This document shows, in pieces, positions 32,513-43,387 of a stretch of 64,000 bases of DNA. The notes under the pieces were generated by a model. The model did not search any database. It was not told the DNA's origin and was given only the letters and a program-made list of their open reading frames with translations. A program made the translations under genes and the position numbers. The first letter of the stretch is position 1; every line of letters starts with the position of its first letter. Origin of the DNA: Gymnothorax reevesii (lineage: Eukaryota; Chordata; Actinopteri; Anguilliformes; Muraenidae); assembly GCA_029721435.1 (NCBI GenBank), contig CM056577.1:27793719-27857718 (forward strand). Direction: 5' to 3'.

Positions 32513-32874
32513 AAACTGCAGATCTACGCTGTGTCCTTTCTAATTCTGGACCCAACACCATCACTGGCTACACTGGACTCTCAGTTGTCCTGCCCTGTGC
32601 CTGTTCTAATCTCCAGGAGAAACCTACAAATGTGACGTGGACTGCAGATCTTGGAGAACAGAGCACAGTCCTATTTTCGGAACATTCTGCCAACGATCAG
32701 TATAAACAAAGAGTTAAGTTGCTGAACTATATTTCTCCAGGAAATGTGTCGCTCCATCTGTCACATCTAACTCTGTCAGATGGAGGAACATTCCAGTGTG
32801 AAGTAGATGGACAGCACAGAGACATCAGTCTTATAGTAATACAGAAATTTGACCAATTGTGTTTAAAACCTTAA
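32513..32874 (+). CDS. V-set Ig exon V4, donor site lost
   Basis: The acceptor TTTGTCATAG precedes a phase-1 exon encoding RCVLSNSGPNTITGYTGLS, VVLPCACSNL, VTWTADLGEQ, KQRVKLLNYISPGNVSLHLS and SDGGTFQCEVDGQHRDISLI. All V-domain landmarks are intact, including the N-terminal Cys and the CxC. Where V1 and V3 have a GT donor after the final Lys codon, this copy reads ATACAGAAATTTG with no GT, and the frame runs on to a TAA at 32872. A GTAATA at 32836 could serve as a cryptic donor. It may be a terminal exon giving a secreted product, or an inactive exon. An upstream ATG at 32452 is open in the same frame, but it lies in the polypyrimidine/acceptor region and is unlikely to be a start. Confidence 0.72.
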
Positions 32875-32937
32875 ATGGGTCTTATGAAATTTTCAAATGA
32901 CAAAACTTTCTTGCATCTCTGCCAAAATAGTTTCTTA

Positions 32938-33688
32938 GGCTGGGTGCACACTACAGGAAATTTGGGTCAGATTTTGCCCCAAACTGGCCTTCCCAAGAAT
33001 CAGGGAACAATCCGAATTCGGTCACGATGTTCAGCCCAGTTATTTGTTCGTGTACGGAGGTTACAGATCCAAATTTGGCCCCTTGCAAACTGATCTGAAC
33101 CTACCCAATGCTCGGGGATGATCCTACTGGGCGTCAGGTCAAGTATGGCTAGTTTTGTTGTCGAGCTAAATTACTGCAGTAAGTGGCAGCGTTGCTCATA
33201 AACGAGCTGCTGAAATATTGAAACTTTGTTGCAATACTGCAGCCATCTCGGGCACTTCCGAGTTGTAGCTATTATTTATTTATCTTCATCTTCAACAGTA
33301 GTTATGTAAGAGCCCCCACACAGCTCAGACTGTAGCACAACAACCATCTGGCATTTTGGCTAAACAAACCTGCTCACGTTAAGAGCCCTGACGGACAGCT
33401 GGAGACAGCATTGTTTTGCGTTAAAGTAGAAAGCTTGTCCTTGAACTCACAAAGATTTCATGCCCAGGAAAGGGGAAATTACGTCAAAGTCACGTTTGAT
33501 CATGCAAGTTTTTGTGAAATCCTGGAAGATAAGGATATCGGGATCTGTAGTGTGCAGAGTCCCTCTTCTTGAACAAAGTCGTACACAGCTCATTGATTAA
33601 AATCGGTGAGGATTATCATTATGCGTGCAGCCCCCCGCGATTTTAAGATCTTAAAAGATTTGGAAACTCTTGTGGTATGCACCCAGCA
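32938..33688. mobile_element. Harbinger-type MITE, 751 bp, TTA target duplication
   Basis: Ends GGCTGGGTGCACACTACAGG and (reverse complement of the right end) TGCTGGGTGCATACCACAAG, flanked by TTA at 32935-32937 and 33689-33691. No coding frame of note. Confidence 0.75.
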
Positions 33689-36327
33689 TTAGCCAACATG
33701 AGTGCAAGCTCTGTCTTAAGGTCTGTTTTTCTCCTAATTATGCTTCTTCAACATGACCTGGCAAGTTATTCCACAGTGACCACTCTGCATGAAAAAAATA
33801 TTATGTAATATCTATGCTAATATTACCCTCTGGTATCTTCCATTTATGTGCGATAGTTTGCAAACAGAAATAAACCAAAATTAACCTGAACTTTGTTAAT
33901 CTTTTTAACTTATTTAAGGCCTTAACTGGATCACCATGAAGTCTCCACTGGGGCTTCTCCACTGCATAGTATGGCTCTTCTTGACTCAACTTTACTTGGT
34001 TTTTTTTACTTGTTTCCATTGCAGATAGTACCTGGTACCAGGTATTTTTTTATTTTCTTTTATTTATTATCTGGAGGTTCCAAGTAGTGATCCTGACCGA
34101 TCCTGACCTTCCTGACCAAATCCTTTTGGTGAATAAGAGGGACTGACTCAACTCCACGTAAAGATTAATGCCTTTCATTCAGTCATAGGTAAATAAAGTC
34201 ATAAACTTTTTACTCGGAAAAACTCTCGTGAAACCTCATATTTATCAATGTAGTTACGCCAAGTCGTTTAAAAATATGCGACTTTCCAATAGATAACTGC
34301 ATCATTAACCACATTACGTGCCCAGGCGACCTTTAGCTGTCGGTGTCTCATTTTCATAAACATTTCCGTGCAGGCTGGACATAAACATTAGTTCAATGAA
34401 TAACTCCAAGGAACTGCATGTGCGCAACAGTTCAATGAACGACTCCATGAAAAGAATCCGAGTTCCAGCTCCAGGTCCATTCCAGTTAATGATTCCGGAA
34501 ATGACCTGGTTATAATACGATACCTGCAGCACTTCATCTCTCCCTTCGTAGAATGGCTTTGTATTACAGGGGCAAACGTGCCTAATATGAGTATCACATT
34601 GTGTACTAAACTATTATTTGTAATGTCCTTTTAATAAATAATTTGAAAGAGAGTGGCTATCTGAAGGGTATGTGATATGGAGTTGCAAAATAGCATTGCA
34701 TATTCTGAAAGACCTTTATGTGCAGAAAATATACCAGTTTTTAAAATTAAAAATACAACACTTCGTTGCTTTATTTCAAAGGCTATTTCTTCCCATTAGC
34801 AACACTTTACAAACACATTAGAATATATGGTTGATGGATTTGAAGGACTTGTCCCGGCGATTAAATAAATAAATAAATAAAAATTATATGCATAATGTAG
34901 ACGTGCAATTTTTAGGTGATAAAATAGGCCTATGTGCTTAATGCAATATGCTTTCAATTTTTTGGGTGAATTAGCTCGCATGATTATAAATTCATCCCGA
35001 ACATAACTCATCAGGGCCTATAATAAATCCAGAGTTTTAAGTTCTAATGCCGATGTACCCGATTATAAATGGACTGAATTTAACAGTAATATTAACACAT
35101 TGTTATTTTAACTGTTAGTACAGTCCTGTGCGCATTTAATTGTGATTTACAGTTTACATACACAGAACCTCTGTTATAAACTGATTGTAAAATTACAGTT
35201 AGAAGAATAACTGGCAAAAAAAGGTGCCGATTTACAACAGTGTTGTATACTCTAATTAAATGCAAGAGGGAAAATCCCGTAGCCTATTCACTAAGTCCAG
35301 GTCTACGACCTAACAAATGCTTCAGGTGATAATAGTGCTGTCCGTCCTTCAAGAGAAATGAACGATCCTTTTAATAAGGTAACAACGTATAATTCACAAA
35401 TTCACGGATGCATATAAGTTCATCAAAACGACTCTCATTAACTCTGGGCAGACAGTTTAGTGAACTTTAGGATGGTACTCGGCTGCATATATGTTGTGAA
35501 CAAAGTCTCTGCTTGGCTACTTCATCAGAAAAAGATGTTTTATTCACAGCATATTTAGTGAACTTAACACTGATTTTTCTCATCAGCCATCAAAATATTT
35601 TGGTCTCTGCTAGTGTCTTTTGCTCGCAATTTCAGTCTTAAGTCGGGGTCGACGGTCGCCACTACATGCCGTGGTCAGAATCAGTCTCTGCATGACTCCA
35701 ATTCTCATTTACTGAAGTCAGATGAAGGAACTGGTGAACGAACCTGGGAATGAACCCGCTTCAGGAACTGAGCCAAAGGACGCGTGTCCTTGAAAGGAAT
35801 TGTAACGCCCACGATTAGTTCTAAGCAAGCTGACCTGAACATGAGGTCTATGCTTTCCAGATCACTGACTGATCAGAGGGCATCATCATTCGCATGACAC
35901 AGGACAAGCTGACACAATCCTGAACAATCTACATTATGGTGCAATCAGATGATTTTTTCATAGCAATGCAATCTATAGTGTAGAAATTAAGATGTGACCC
36001 AAGTAAGTAAGTAACAAGACAGCTAGCTTTCTTGCAAGCTAATTTTAACATATGAGTAGATTGATAAATATTTATTTAAGTCTCTCTTCACATATACCAA
36101 ATATAATGGCACACAAAGATACATGACAATAGAATCAATGTGATGGTGTTTTGCCACCATCTCCAGTTAATATGACTCATTTCATAAGCTTCAAACTTAC
36201 AGCGACACAAAGACAATGCCGGTATTTTAGCCACTGTGGCCCCAGCTTTACTGGGCTTTACTATTCTAGATGAAAAGTATTATTGCCTAATTCCATTAGG
36301 AAATTTCCACAATCTTACGACCCCATT
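33689..36327. other. Gene-free intergenic stretch
   Basis: No open frame with a recognisable domain and no transmembrane or cytoplasmic exon for the Ig gene upstream. There is an (AAAT)n microsatellite at about 34860-34883. Two local oddities: reiterated AGTTCAATGAA words at 34390-34440, and GAACCTGGGAATGAACCCG near 35743. The rest is unremarkable. Confidence 0.4.
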
Positions 36328-38430
36328 TCCAAAGAAGTAGGGACACTTTGTGAAATGTGAATAAAAACAGAAAGCAATGATTATCATTTTCAATTAAATA
36401 TAAAGACAACTTATCAGATGTGAAAGTCGACACAGGAGCATTTTACAAGACATTTTCAATAAGCTCAGGGCCAGAGAAGGCGGCAATGTTTCTGGATCTT
36501 GTTTAATATGGTTTAATCTGTACATGACAGAGTTTTAACTTGCATTTGTGGATGCAGTGATGAACTGTGTTTACTGACAATGGTTTATAGAAGTGTTCCT
36601 GAGCCCATGCAGTGATTTCCACAACAGAATTATGTCTACTTTTTGAGATGGAGTGCGGCCTGAGGACTTGAAAATCACAGCCATTCAAAACAGGATTTTG
36701 GACTTGTCCCAGGCGGATAGAGATTTCTATGGATTCTCAGAATCTTTTCATATGTTGCACCATAGAGCAAAAAATCTCCAAATTCTTTGCAATTTTAGAT
36801 AGAAAACATTATTCCTAAATTATTGAACTATTTCCCATGTAGTCTTTCATAGAGTGGTTTAGCCCTCATCTTATTTACCAATGACAGACTTTATTCCCAG
36901 TCGCGTCACTGACCTGTTGCTAAATAATCTGATTAGCCGCGAGACGTTCTGCTGGTTGTCTTTTTTAGCACCATGCAACTTTAAGTCTTTTATTGTCCTG
37001 TCTCAACTTAAAAAAAAAACCCACCATGTTGGAGTCATCAAATTCAAAAACAAAAAAGCTGTAAAATTTAATCAGTTTCTACATTTGATTTGTCTTTTTG
37101 TTGTTTTCCCATTATTCAATTGAATACAACGTTATAATTGTAATGGTGCGATCAGGAACCAGTCGCGAGAACCAGGAAATGCAGTAGAGCTTTTTTTATT
37201 AATAAAGGGGGAGGACCCCCACAGGGCAGAGGGCAAAAGTACAGAGTCCACAATCCAAAAGTCAAAATCTAGTTGGGCAAAAATAGTATCAAAAACCAGG
37301 GTAGCAATCACAGTAATCGTAGTCGGACAGAAATGGGTCTGGTACACAGGAATTGTTCTATCAGAGAAGCAAGCCAGAATCCACAGGACGTAATCCGAAT
37401 CGTTACCAGGGCAGCAAACAGAGATCTCGTAGTCGGGCAGAAAAGTGGTCAAAACACAGATGCAACAATAATCCAAAATCACAAAGGCAAAAATCAAAAG
37501 TCGGGGAATCCAGTCAGAAAGATAAACACTGAGAAATCAAGGCGAGAAACCTGGCACGAGAAAACTAGGGAGAACGATCTGACAACTGGAAGTGCGAGAA
37601 CAGACATCTTATATACACATCCGGGTGAAACACATGACCAGGGACAGCAGATGCAATCAATGATACAAATGTCAGGAGTGGCACATGAGGAATAATCTAA
37701 TTACATGAATTTTGCAAATGCCAAAACGCAGACAGGGATCACAAGACAATCCTATGAACAAACAGCTCCGGTTAAGGAGTACTAAAAGTGCATAGTCTAA
37801 AGAAAAGGAAAGCATGAGATATAAGTGGAAAACTGCTGCAGAGATAATTAGGGATAGGCAAGGAGGCGGAGATTAGAATTGAGCGACTGCTGAAAGATCG
37901 TTAGTCAATTAGTATGTGCAGCTATACAATCCCGAGTGCATGTTAGTAAGTTAGTAAAAATATACAATGTTAATGAGGGTTAGTAATTATCAAAAACAAC
38001 AAACTGTTAGTATGGTTAGTAGATAGTCAAAGAGAGAGGAAGGAAGCACACGAGATAATGAAGGAAGATTGAAAACCCAGAAACCAATAAATCACCCGAA
38101 TGAGTGGCATGCAAGACTAGGAACCGTGGGCAAAGACCTTCACAAGACAAGACAGGGTAGACGAAGTGCAATGCATGGAAATGAAAACATGGCATGAAAC
38201 TGAGGCATGAAAAAATAATAAAACATGAAATCTAAATTACCAAAAACACAAAACATGATCCTAAGAATGGTCAAAGGGCAGGCAGTGGTCACTAAACACA
38301 GAAATCCTAAACATGGCTAGGCCAGGCACAGAACTTAACCATGACAGCAGAATGCACAGATCACAACAATCATTGCATTGTGTTTTATTTACATTTGACA
38401 CAGCTTCCCAGCTTGTCTGGAAATGGGACA
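36328..38430 (-). mobile_element. Tc1-like transposon split by a solo LTR
   Basis: The left end CGACCCCATTTCCA follows TTA, and the right end TGGAAATGGG is at about 38418-38427; both are worn forms of the CAACCCCAATTC terminus. The minus strand gives ITAWAQEHFYKPLSVNTVHH and CIHKCKLKLCHVQIKPY, the second helix-turn-helix of Tc1 transposase. Sequence jumps from CAATTGAATACAACGTT (37133) to GCATTGTGTTTTATTTACAT (38374) across the LTR. Family member of 4375-4831 and 7905-8147. Confidence 0.75.
37139..38368 (-). mobile_element. Solo LTR, family A, 1,230 bp, imperfect TSD
   Basis: + strand TGTAATGGTGCGATCAGG to CAGATCACAACA. The flanks are ATAAT (37134-37138) and ATCAT (38369-38373), one mismatch. 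It shares the internal order of the 19580 and 38824 copies, including the TTATATACACATCCGG promoter block (reverse) at about 37610. Confidence 0.88.
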
Positions 38431-38823
38431 GACATGCAGACAAGCAATCGTTTTCGATCATTGCTGTAATTTCAGTGCATATACGTAGGTATCCTCTAAT
38501 TCAGGAAATGGATCAGCTTGAAATGTTTGCGACTACCCCAATGGTTTCCACTGGCTCATATCATTTTGCACCCAGTGCAGATGGATTATTACCTCCACCA
38601 ACAAGGTTTTCACCTGTGTTTGTCTGTTTCTCTGTCTATTAACAGGATAACTCAAAAGGTTATGATCAGATTGGCATGAAATTTGGTAGGATGGTAGGTG
38701 GTAGTCCAAGGATGAGTTCTTTCAATTTGTGTCTTTCAATCTTTCAAACTTATCCGGAACATATTTTGGGTTGTAGATCTGGAAGAAATTAAAATATATG
38801 TTAATAGAATGATTGTCCCTTAT

Positions 38824-40003
38824 TGTGAGGTTTTTACGAAATGAACCAAGAGCAAACTCCAGTAAAATGCAAAAGGAGGCTTTATTTCTGAAGGGGGAAA
38901 CCCCCCCAACAGAGCTGGCAACAGTACAAAGTCCGCAATACAAAATCAGAGTCCAAGGGGCGAAATCCAGAGTCATACACAGGGCACCAATCACAAAAAT
39001 CGTAGTCAAACAATAAGAGGTTAAAAAAAAACAAGAATCCGGTAACAGTACAGGGAATAGGCAAAGCTCCATATCAAGGACGGTCCAGTCAGAAAGCGAA
39101 ATCACTATGAATCAAGGCAAGAGAAGCCTGGCTCAGGAAACAAGGAAGGACGATCTGACAAGGAAGTGAATCAAACAGACATCTTATATACACATCCGGG
39201 AGAACACATGATCAGGGAGAACAGGTGCAATCAATGGTAACAATAATCAGGGATTGACGCATTAGGAATAAACTAATTACATGAATTTGGCTGTAGCCAA
39301 AACGCAGACTGGGATCACAAGACAAACCTATGAACAGAACAGCTCTGGTCAAGGAGTACTAAAGTGTATAGATTAGAGAAAGGAAAGCACAAAGTATTTT
39401 TGGAGATCCACAGAAAATTGCAGCAGAGATAATCAGGGATAGGCAAGGAGGCGGAGACGAGAATAGGGCGAATGCTGAGAGATAGTCAATTAGTAAGCGC
39501 AGCTATACAATCCCGAGTGCTTGTTAGTAAGTTAATCAAAATATACAAAGTTCGTGTGTGTTAGTAATTAGTGAAAACAATAAACTGTTTGTAAGATAGT
39601 AAAGTAAGAGGAAGGAAGAACACGAGATAATGAAAGTAGTTTGAAACCCAGAAACCAATAAATCACCTGAATGAGTGGCACGCAAGACAAGGGACCGTGA
39701 GCAAAGATACACACATAACAAGACAAGGGAGACAAAGTGCAAAGCATGGAAAATAAACATGGCACAGGAAACTGATACATGGCAATGAACTGAAAACATG
39801 GCAAGAGGACTATGGAAACTAAAACATGAAAATAATTAACCAGAAATCCAAATAACGAAAAACACAATACATAATCCTAAGAATGGCACTATTCTGGTCA
39901 CTAAATACCAGAATCAGTCATCATGGCAAGGCCAGGCACAGAACTTAAACTTGGCATGGACATAAATCATGGGACAAGGCATGGCAAAGACAGAATCACA
40001 ACA
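38824..40003 (-). mobile_element. Solo LTR, family A, 1,180 bp, TSD CTTAT
   Basis: + strand TGTGAGGTTTTTACG to AGAATCACAACA with CTTAT on both sides (38819-38823 and 40004-40008). Closest in layout to the copy at 19580. A CTTATATACACATCCGG promoter block (reverse) is at about 39182. Confidence 0.95.
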
Positions 40004-40045
40004 CTTATGTAATGAACAGATTTCAGCATTGAATAGAATCTAGAC

Positions 40046-40352
40046 CAGGGGTGGGCAATCACGGTCCTGGAGGGCCGGTGTGTATGCAGGTTTTTATTCC
40101 TATCAATTACCCTGACTAATTTCGTTAATTGATTGCATGCACAAATATAGACTTTCGCAATGATTCGATCAAAGGAAAATGTTTTATGTAGGGAGACAAG
40201 ACTAGTCTTTGTAGTTTCATGATAATTTAAAGAAATGCGCATGAAACGTCAGATTTCATAAATGGTTTGGCTAATTGAGACAATCAACTAATTAAAGACC
40301 AGACGTTGGTGTGAAAACCAGGGACAGATACAGCTCTCGCTGCCCACCTCTG
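40046..40352. mobile_element. hAT MITE, 307 bp, TSD ATCTAGAC
   Basis: Ends CAGGGGTGGGCAA and (reverse complement) CAGAGGTGGGCAG. A perfect 8-bp duplication ATCTAGAC lies at 40038-40045 and 40353-40360. A second member is at 54864. Confidence 0.92.
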
Positions 40353-41134
40353 ATCTAGACTAATGTGGAATTCACTATAGTTGTTGGTGATCTGCATAAT
40401 ATTCTTGAGGATCCAGAACCAATAATACTCACATATCGTGTGGTGGAGGTATGCACTCTACCAAGTGCCCTTCTAATTTCCCACTGTAATTCTGAATCTC
40501 CCTATTGGTGCAAGTGGGATTCAAGTTTGATTCAGTAACACGCTGACCAGGCTGAGGTTCTTGTGCACACACACATTGCTGTTGACAATCAAATATCTGG
40601 AACACAACAGTAGCAGTAGGTTTGTGGTTTGGCTAGTTTTCCGTGCTTCACACGTGATCATGAACTTCAACCCTCCAGAGTAACTTTTGGATCTAGGAGC
40701 ACGTGCGCTCCCAACCTGAAAAAGTTGGGCACGCAGGCCAAAACTGTGGTCATTTACAACCCAAATAAACTTCCCTGAACAGACTATCAGTTGTTCCTGC
40801 ATTTATTTAAGAAACATTTCAGTTCACAGAGTGCTTTCTGATAAAGTAGATTATTGATGTTCACAAGAATGTTTGAAAAATGTATAAATGCAGTTATCAT
40901 TTTGGAGAGTTATCATACAAGTGTAAATGTACGTACAAGTCTCCATTTCCTCAGAGACAACTTTTCATCAAACCCTCCCCAGTACATAAACTGAATTATT
41001 CATAGAAAAATTTTAGCCAAATTTAGATGAGCACCCCCCTAAAACCAACCGATGGGAATAAATCAAAGAATAACTCCCAATAATCACAGTGCTAATACTA
41101 AAATGTATAACTCTTATTGTTCCTGCCATCCCAA

Positions 41135-42075
41135 GGAACAATTTGACACCAAACATGGCTTAATTGCTTTAAAAATGTGAGACCCAGGAGGAATTGAAGC
41201 CGTAAAAAGCATAATTTGACTACATTTTTTCATCACAAATTAAAATAACATTAAAAATATAGCCACAAGTGGCAATTCTGGGGTTCAAGCCAAGAAAGGC
41301 CATTAGTAGTTGAAAGCTTCAACAGCTTAATTAACAAGTGTTGCCACTAAACGAGACCATGTCCCCTGCCAAAATCTTGAGATTTCGCTCTCACAACAAA
41401 CGGGACATGACGGACGGATGGCCAGACGGGTGGAGCTGAATACTATGTCCCCCGCCCCTAATACACCTTGACACCAAAGATTAATGTAATTGGTCAAACT
41501 GTTCTAGAGATATCACGTTAACAACGAAAGGGATGGGATGGCCGAATGGATAAAGCTGAATTCTACATTCCCTGCCCCTAATACAGCTTGACACCAAAGA
41601 TGAATGGAATCGGTCAAAGCGTTCTTGAGATATCATGCTGACAAGGTATTTGTAAGTGGTCAAATGGTCATAATGACCTTGAGAATGGCAAGGTAAGTAA
41701 ATCGAGTGGGCTGTGAGCACTCCCCTAATACACCTTGACACCAAAGATGAATGTTATCAGTCAAACCGTTCTTGAGATATCGCGTTCACAACAAACGGGA
41801 CACAGTGGACGGACGGAGCTGAATACTATGTCCCCCGCCCCTAATAAATCTTGACATCAAAGATGAATGGAATCGGTCGAACCATTTTTGAGATATCATG
41901 TTGACAAGGAATTTGTAAGTGGTCAAATGATCGTAATGACCTTCAGAATAATGCCAACGTCGCAGAAATCTGCCGGGGTTGGCGTATCACACCAATATAC
42001 CTTAACACCAAAGATGAATGGAATCGGTCAAACCGTTCTTGAGGTATCGCGTTCAGACATCATTCTCACCCTTCA
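41135..42075. repeat. Degenerate tandem array, about 118- and 150-bp units alternating
   Basis: The phrase CTTGACACCAAAGATGAATG recurs (with changes) at about 41135, 41467, 41587, 41734, 41849 and 42001. Each is followed by GGAATCGGTCAAACCGTTCT and TGAGATATC, with interspersed GACGGACGGA words. Not coding. Confidence 0.75.
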
Positions 42076-42302
42076 GGTGCGTTTCCATTACCCTCAGAAA
42101 TGCGCAAAATCTAAATAGCTGTCATGGGAGAGTGGATTTATTTTAGGTTTTATCCACTCTGACAATGTTTTTTCTGCAGGCATGGTCATTATATACTTTT
42201 ATTTCTCTGAGTTTACCTTATTTCTTATTTATCTGAATCGTCGTTATGCTAACAACATTATTTCTGCTTCTCGGCTAATCGGCATTTCCCTTGGAAGCAG
42301 AG

Positions 42303-43358
42303 TGTTGTGTTCTGGGGTCCTGGCCTTGGCCAGGACAGCATTTATGGTTTTAACAGTTTTCATGTTCCATAGTTTCATAGATTTCATAGTTCAAGTTCAT
42401 GTTCATAGTCACAGTTTTAACAGTTTCTTGTATCAGGTCATTACATTTCAATATTCATGTTCACTGTCCATGTTTTTACTTCCATGTTTTTGTTTTCGCC
42501 AGGTCTGCCAAGCCACTCCACCGCTTGTCTGCGTTCTGCCCCGTGCCTTCGTTGTTGCACATTTCAGAGCTCTGGGTTGGCTTTGGTATTTCCCTCTTCC
42601 TTCTGTGCTGTGCTGGATTCGGGCCTTTCTAAGCTTAATTGACAATTAACTGTTTTTAAGTTACTAACATTTACTAACATTCACTGGGTGGTGTAATTCT
42701 TAGATAGGCACATTACTAATACAACTAATTTAGACAGGGAGTTTATTGTCATGATTCCTGCTTTGCTATTTCAAGATCTTGCTGTGCTTTTCTGTTCTTA
42801 ACATTCATGCTTGCTTCCAAACTGCATACTTAATTGGTACTTAAGCTGAGCACACTCATTCTCTTAATGAGCAAGTCTTGTCATCCTATCTCTGTCCATG
42901 TCATGATCTTGCCATGCCTCTTGTTTCTCCCTCTCCAGGTGTTGCCCTTCATGTGTCTTGATTTCTCAGCCTTTATCTGGATGCGGTGGAAGTTGGCTGG
43001 CAGACAGTGTCTCAAGTTTTGTTGCTCAAGTCTCGTTTCATGTACAAGTTTGTTCTGCTCATGTTCATGCTTCCAACTCCTTGTTCATGGTTCCAAGTCT
43101 TGTTCATAGTCGTTTTGTACATAGCCTTAGCCTTGTTATTCATTTCTGTTTTTGCTTATCTCCCTGGAGTTTCCAGTGGCTTTTGTTTTCTGTCGTTTTC
43201 TGATCCTTAGTTCCCAGCTCTGTGTAGCTTACCTTAGTTTGTCTTTTGCAACCCTTTGGGCCAAGTTTTTCGTTGGCCCTCATGCCTGTTTTATTTTGTT
43301 TTCAATAAATCCTCATTTTCCTTCACCCCACTCCTGGTGTGTTACTGATTTCCTATCA
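42303..43358 (+). repeat. 5' LTR of the sushi-type element
   Basis: TGTTGTGTTCTGGGG to TTTCCTATCA; AATAAA at about 43303. A TTTATCT stretch about 30 bases before AGACAGTGTCT (43002) could be a weak TATA box. A truncated reverse copy of this LTR lies at 6898-7648. Confidence 0.92.
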
Positions 43359-43375
43359 GTAGACACTGTCTCCTA
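43359..43375 (+). promoter_or_regulatory. Candidate self-primer binding site
   Basis: The bases after the LTR do not resemble a tRNA complement. AGACACTGTCT (43361-43371) is an exact reverse complement of AGACAGTGTCT at 43002-43012 in the LTR. Elements of the Tf1/sushi group are known to prime reverse transcription with the 5' end of their own RNA. Confidence 0.6.
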
Positions 43376-43387
43376 GACACCAGTGGG

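Larger units (their letters stand above)
38586..40475. mobile_element. Old repeat (family E) split by a solo LTR and a hAT MITE
   Basis: ATTACCTCCACCAACAAGG at the left and GGTGGAGGTATGCACTCTAC then CAAGTGCCCTT at the right are opposed ends of a repeat also present, worn, at 54612-54850. Inside is the sentence GGATAACTCAAAAGGTTATG then GATTGGCATGAAATTTGG. The two younger insertions have exact target duplications. Size without them is about 400 bases. Confidence 0.5.

Noticed and set aside
41135..42075. Regular repeats considered as a CRISPR array
   Set aside because: Units are 115-150 bp, degenerate and alternating, without short identical repeats and unique spacers; the genome is eukaryotic.
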